This document shows positions 34,241 to 38,028 of a stretch of DNA of 38,028 bases, in pieces. The stretch is taken from NCBI GenBank assembly GCA_937880705.1, contig CALGRZ010000134.1, positions 1-38,028 on the forward strand, in the 5' to 3' direction. Every line of letters starts with the position of its first letter. Positions within the stretch are counted from its first letter, which is position 1. A model generated the notes under the pieces. That model saw only the letters and a program-made list of their open reading frames with translations, made no database searches and was not told where the DNA came from. This DNA is from an uncultured Alistipes sp. GTDB lineage: Bacteria > Bacteroidota > Bacteroidia > Bacteroidales > Rikenellaceae. Both the position numbers and the translations under genes were made by a program.

Positions 34241-34471
34241 ATGGAGAAACATATAGTCAAATGGGCACCGGGGGAGAACCCCGTCGGAGATATGTTCAAC
34301 GAATTTCCGGAGCTCAACGTCAGGCAGGTGGCACGCGCAATGGGCATAAACGAGACACTTATGCAGCAGTATGTCAACGGCACTAAGCGTCCGACGGCGG
34401 AGCGTCGCGCCGAGATCGAAGAGTACCTCCACAAACTCGCAGCACGGCTGGCAGTCATAGGTCTGCGATAA
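34241..34471 (+). CDS. Small XRE-type helix-turn-helix regulator
   Basis: 76 residues. A helix-turn-helix occupies residues ~26-52 (NVRQVARAMGINETLMQQYV, then NGTKRPTAERR), close in form to the short Bacteroidetes XRE-like proteins with MGIN-SLM-QY-G-KRPS. The remainder is a C-terminal helix (EEYLHKLAARLAVIGLR). No other domain, so it probably binds DNA as a dimer. It stands alone between the hairpin array and groES. The leader is very short. Autoregulation through the fifth inverted repeat is an inference from position. It could alternatively be a remnant of a mobile element or toxin-antitoxin pair, but no toxin-like partner is seen. Confidence 0.75.
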   Translation: MEKHIVKWAPGENPVGDMFNEFPELNVRQVARAMGINETLMQQYVNGTKRPTAERRAEIEEYLHKLAARLAVIGLR

Positions 34472-34504
34472 GGCTGTGGCGTATCCGGCGGAACGGCACT
34501 ACTG

Positions 34505-34531
34505 CTGACATTTTGTCAGTCGTGTGACAAA
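34505..34531. promoter_or_regulatory. TGACA/TGTCA inverted repeats upstream of groES
   Basis: Three half-sites: CTGACA-TTT-TGTCAG (34505-34519) and TTTGTCA-N6-TGACAAA (34512-34531), both perfect and sharing the middle half-site. They end 31 nt upstream of the -24 element, a place where enhancer-binding activators or repressors could act. Confidence 0.55.
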
Positions 34532-34561
34532 GGTATGCAATATAGGTGAGGTAAACGATAT

Positions 34562-34577
34562 TTGGCACAGAGATTGC
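34562..34577 (+). promoter_or_regulatory. Sigma-54 type promoter of groES-groEL
   Basis: TTGGCAC (34562-34568), 5 nt, TTGC (34574-34577): a near-complete match to the -24/-12 consensus TTGGCAC-N5-TTGC with the invariant GG and GC ten nt apart. Start of transcription would be near 34589, leaving a ~48-nt leader. A competing GATATTTG at 34557-34564 resembles the housekeeping -7 box by 7 of 8 positions but has no TTTG at the right distance. Confidence 0.6.
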
Positions 34578-34636
34578 CCAGACCTCAATTCAGCAAAACA
34601 GAAAGTTAATTACAAACGCAAAAACAGAATAAAACT

Positions 34637-34909
34637 ATGGCAATTAAACCGCTTTCAGACCGTGTATTGGTAAAGCCCAATCCGGCAGAGGAGAAGACCG
34701 CAGGTGGTCTCTTCATCCCCGACACCGCAAAGGAGAAGCCCTTGATGGGTAGAGTGATAGCCGCAGGCCCCGGCACCTCGGAGATCAAGATGGAGGTTAA
34801 GGTTGGCGACGTGGTGATGTATGGCAAGTATGCCGGCACGGAGCTCAACTACGAGGGCGAGGACTACCTCGTGATGAAGCAGTCGGACATTATCGCAGTA
34901 ATAGAGTAA
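34637..34909 (+). CDS. groES: Co-chaperonin GroES
   Basis: 90 residues, the normal size. IKPLSDRVLVKPNPAEEKTA is the N-terminal strand pair, GGLFIPDTAKEKPLMGRVIA includes the mobile loop that contacts GroEL, and GDVVMYGKYAGTELNYEGED and YLVMKQSDIIAVIE complete the beta-barrel. GroES caps the GroEL ring during protein folding in the cytoplasm. groEL starts 21 nt downstream. The promoter region carries a sigma-54 type motif and TGTCA repeats instead of a CIRCE element (none seen). Confidence 0.97.
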   Translation: MAIKPLSDRVLVKPNPAEEKTAGGLFIPDTAKEKPLMGRVIAAGPGTSEIKMEVKVGDVVMYGKYAGTELNYEGEDYLVMKQSDIIAVIE

Positions 34910-36562
<1,653 letters not shown>

Positions 36563-36613
36563 TGCCGAGGTGCGAGGGGTCGAGCGACCTTTCGTGAAAT
36601 GTTAGTGTATAGG

Positions 36614-36651
36614 CCGAGGGTAGCACCGAGTGTGCTACTCTCGGTTTTTTT
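36614..36651 (+). terminator. groEL terminator
   Basis: CCGAG-G-GTAGCAC (36614-36626) pairs with GTGCTAC-T-CTCGG (36632-36644), one internal mismatch, loop CGAGT, followed by seven T residues. Confidence 0.92.
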
Positions 36652-36657
36652 GTAGGG

Positions 36658-36919
36658 TGAGGATAGGGAGAGATAGGACGGGATAGGAAGGAATAGGAAG
36701 GAATAGGAAGGAATAGGAAGGAATAGGAAGGAATAGGAAGAGATAGGAATAGATAGGAATAGATAGGAATAGATAGGAATAGATAGGGTATTTCGGGATA
36801 GCACACCGTTCACGGGTAAACGTCGGCTGCGCTTATCCTATTAAGTCCTATTGAGTCCTACTAATCCTATCAAGTCCTATCGACCGCGCTATCGACTGCA
36901 ACAACTTCTTCCCCCCCCC
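36658..36919. repeat. GATAGGA repeat module, copy B
   Basis: Same order as the module at 30597-30873. 36661-36787: about 13 units of a 10-bp repeat, in runs of identical variants (GAATAGGAAG five times, AGATAGGAAT four times). 36793-36834: spacer beginning GGGATAGCA and ending TAAACGTCGGCTGCGCTTAT. 36835-36882: five units of TCCTATCAAG type. Then CGACCGCGC, and nine C at 36911-36919. It follows the groEL terminator on one side and the tRNA-Met terminator on the other. No gene is present in 36652-36922. Confidence 0.8.
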
Positions 36920-36922
36920 GCC

Positions 36923-36958
36923 AAAAAAACAAAAAAGCGCACCTTGCAGTGCGCTTTT
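36923..36958 (-). terminator. tRNA-Met terminator
   Basis: AAAAGCGCAC (36933-36942) and GTGCGCTTTT (36949-36958) form a 10-bp stem with a 6-nt loop; read on the minus strand it is followed by a T-rich tract. Confidence 0.85.
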
Positions 36959-36959
36959 G

Positions 36960-37033
<74 letters not shown>

Positions 37034-37056
37034 AATGCTTTACGCATTTGTGGGTG

Positions 37057-37087
37057 CAAAGATAATACAAAAATCACAAAACGCAAC
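37057..37087 (-). promoter_or_regulatory. tRNA-Met promoter
   Basis: Minus strand: GTTG (37087-37084), 19 nt, TATCTTTG (37064-37057). The -7 box is a full match and lies 23 nt before the tRNA. Confidence 0.7.
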
Positions 37088-37232
37088 TACTATGTAAAAA
37101 AAATATACCATTATACCTCCAACAACAACAAAATAATAACAACAAACCAAACCAAATTGACAAATAATTACTACCATTGGTGTCATCAGCCTCCTCTACA
37201 ACCATCTTTCTGCAATAAACAACGCCCCAAGT

Positions 37233-37263
37233 GTTGAAAAATAATTTCTTTTTGCTATCTTTG
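37233..37263 (+). promoter_or_regulatory. Promoter of the AT-rich hypothetical gene
   Basis: GTTG (37233-37236), 19 nt, TATCTTTG (37256-37263), about 35 nt before the ATG at 37299. It fits the resident Bacteroidetes consensus although the gene itself looks foreign. Confidence 0.65.
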
Positions 37264-37298
37264 TATCATGTTAGATAACTTGATAATAGTATAAAAAT

Positions 37299-37727
37299 AT
37301 GAAATATAGCATGCTTTATTATTCAAATAATCAAATGAGTTCTTCTTACAAAGCGAACGAAGAAATTATTGCTTTGCCGGATGAGATAAGTAACAGGATA
37401 CATTATTTATCCAATCATGTTAAAAAGATACACAGCGTAGAGAAAGAAGAACGATATAGAAAGTCTGTAGTTGAATTTGAAAAACTGGCTAAGTATTTAT
37501 CTTGCGATATTTATATAGATGATGAATCATTGCCTAATACAGGGATTATTCGGTTAGTTTCAAATAATATACTATTACATGATGAATTTACTTGTAAAGC
37601 ATCTGTCGACTTATTGTCAAAGGTAAAAGAAGCTGATGAAGTTGTTATGGAAAACTATAATTACAATGGTAGTGAAAGTCTAGTATCATTAACAATAAGG
37701 TTCTATTTGTATGATCTTATTATGTAG
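37299..37727 (+). CDS. Hypothetical protein, AT-rich
   Basis: 142 residues, not recognised. Soluble, without signal peptide or membrane helix; residues ~25-70 look helical and charged (RIHYLSNHVKKIHSVEKEER), and the second half alternates strands (SCDIYIDDESLPNTGIIRLV, SLVSLTIRFYLYDLIM). Codons are strongly AT-ending, unlike the rest of the window, which suggests recent acquisition. A good resident-type promoter lies just upstream, so it is probably expressed. The next ORF begins 125 nt downstream on the same strand. Function cannot be assigned. Confidence 0.6.
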   Translation: MKYSMLYYSNNQMSSSYKANEEIIALPDEISNRIHYLSNHVKKIHSVEKEERYRKSVVEFEKLAKYLSCDIYIDDESLPNTGIIRLVSNNILLHDEFTCKASVDLLSKVKEADEVVMENYNYNGSESLVSLTIRFYLYDLIM

Positions 37728-37852
37728 ATAAATTTTGTATAGTATATATTGGAGTGATTGATCAATATTTGTATTTGCTTAGATACTTTGGTGATCTTAT
37801 TTTTGAAGATTAAAGAATTAATCACAATTAGTTACAAAGAGGAAAATTCAGT

Positions 37853-38028
37853 ATGCAAAATAAAATTCTTGAATTAGAAAAAAGTTTATTTAAATATGAA
37901 TTTATGTCAGATATAACATATTTAAATGAAATAATAGATGATAAATATATAGAAGTAGGAAAATCTGGTAAGAAATTCAATAAGAAAGATGTAATAAATG
38001 ACTTATCTAGTTTTGAAGAAGATAGAAA
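37853..38028 (+). CDS. DUF4440-like protein (3' end cut by window)
   Basis: The frame is open from ATG 37853 to the window end, giving 58 full codons: MQNKILELEKSLFKYEFMSD, then a stretch with YLNEIIDDKYIEVGKSGK and KKDVINDLSSFEED. This pattern (ILELEKSL near the start, then LLDDxYIEVGxSGKxxxKxDVI) matches DUF4440/SnoaL-like small proteins, common in Firmicutes and some Bacteroidetes. A GAGGAA sequence about 10 nt upstream is a stronger ribosome-binding site than is usual in this genome, and the codons are AT-rich; both suggest an origin outside the GC-rich core genome. Function of the family is not settled. Confidence 0.7.
   Translation, partial: MQNKILELEKSLFKYEFMSDITYLNEIIDDKYIEVGKSGKKFNKKDVINDLSSFEEDR

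Noticed and set aside
34557..34564. GATATTTG as the main groES promoter
   Set aside because: One mismatch in the first T and no TTTG 19-21 nt upstream; kept only as an alternative to the better sigma-54 type match.

Overview
The window looks like the chromosome of a Bacteroidales gut bacterium, most probably Alistipes or a close Rikenellaceae relative. The support is indirect: Bacteroidetes promoters (TTTG, 19-21 nt, TAnnTTTG), start codons without strong Shine-Dalgarno sites, many surface lipoproteins of fimbrillin, Omp28, CotH and DUF4988 type, a TonB-dependent receptor, and a GroEL with a GGM tail. Most genes are GC-rich; the last kilobase (from about 37.03 kb) is clearly AT-rich. Species is not provable by reading.

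Layout. 1-9970 (+): a cell-surface adhesion/fimbria-like cluster. It holds a 5'-truncated fimbrillin-type lipoprotein, a large DUF4906-like fimbrial tip lipoprotein, a CotH-kinase protein carrying two fimbrillin-like domains, a 37-residue small protein, and a paralogous lipoprotein with fimbrillin-like, BACON-like and lipocalin-like parts; a terminator closes it. 10376-19185 (+): one strong promoter with a ~175-nt structured leader drives a secreted thioredoxin (TlpA type), a DUF6029 beta-barrel, two Omp28-family lipoproteins with three CxxC thioredoxin-like domains between them, and an Ig-domain lipoprotein. This looks like an envelope thiol-redox/surface operon. 19212-22302 (+): a single DUF4988-type coiled-coil lipoprotein with its own promoter, a 26-bp perfect palindrome in its leader and a strong terminator. 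22428-25503 (+): ResB and CcsA (system II cytochrome c maturation) followed by a tri-heme cytochrome c peroxidase that probably depends on them. 25581-30369 (-): a TonB-dependent receptor and a downstream OB-fold surface lipoprotein, from a clear promoter at 30476-30507.

30.5-38 kb: two tRNA genes on the minus strand (Gln-CUG and Met-CAU), each followed by a terminator and then by the same kind of unexplained repeat module: 10-bp GATAGGA tandem repeats, a conserved spacer, a shorter array in inverted orientation and a nine-C run. Between them lie a nucleoside permease with rarA, an array of five hairpin repeats leading into the promoter of a 76-residue XRE-type regulator, and groES-groEL preceded by a near-perfect sigma-54 type promoter with TGTCA/TGACA inverted repeats. 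The right edge holds an AT-rich hypothetical gene and the start of a DUF4440-like gene, probably acquired by transfer.

The candidates most worth following are the two tRNA-linked GATAGGA modules, the hairpin array beside the small regulator, and the apparent sigma-54 control of the chaperonin operon. All are read from sequence only; no search or folding was run.
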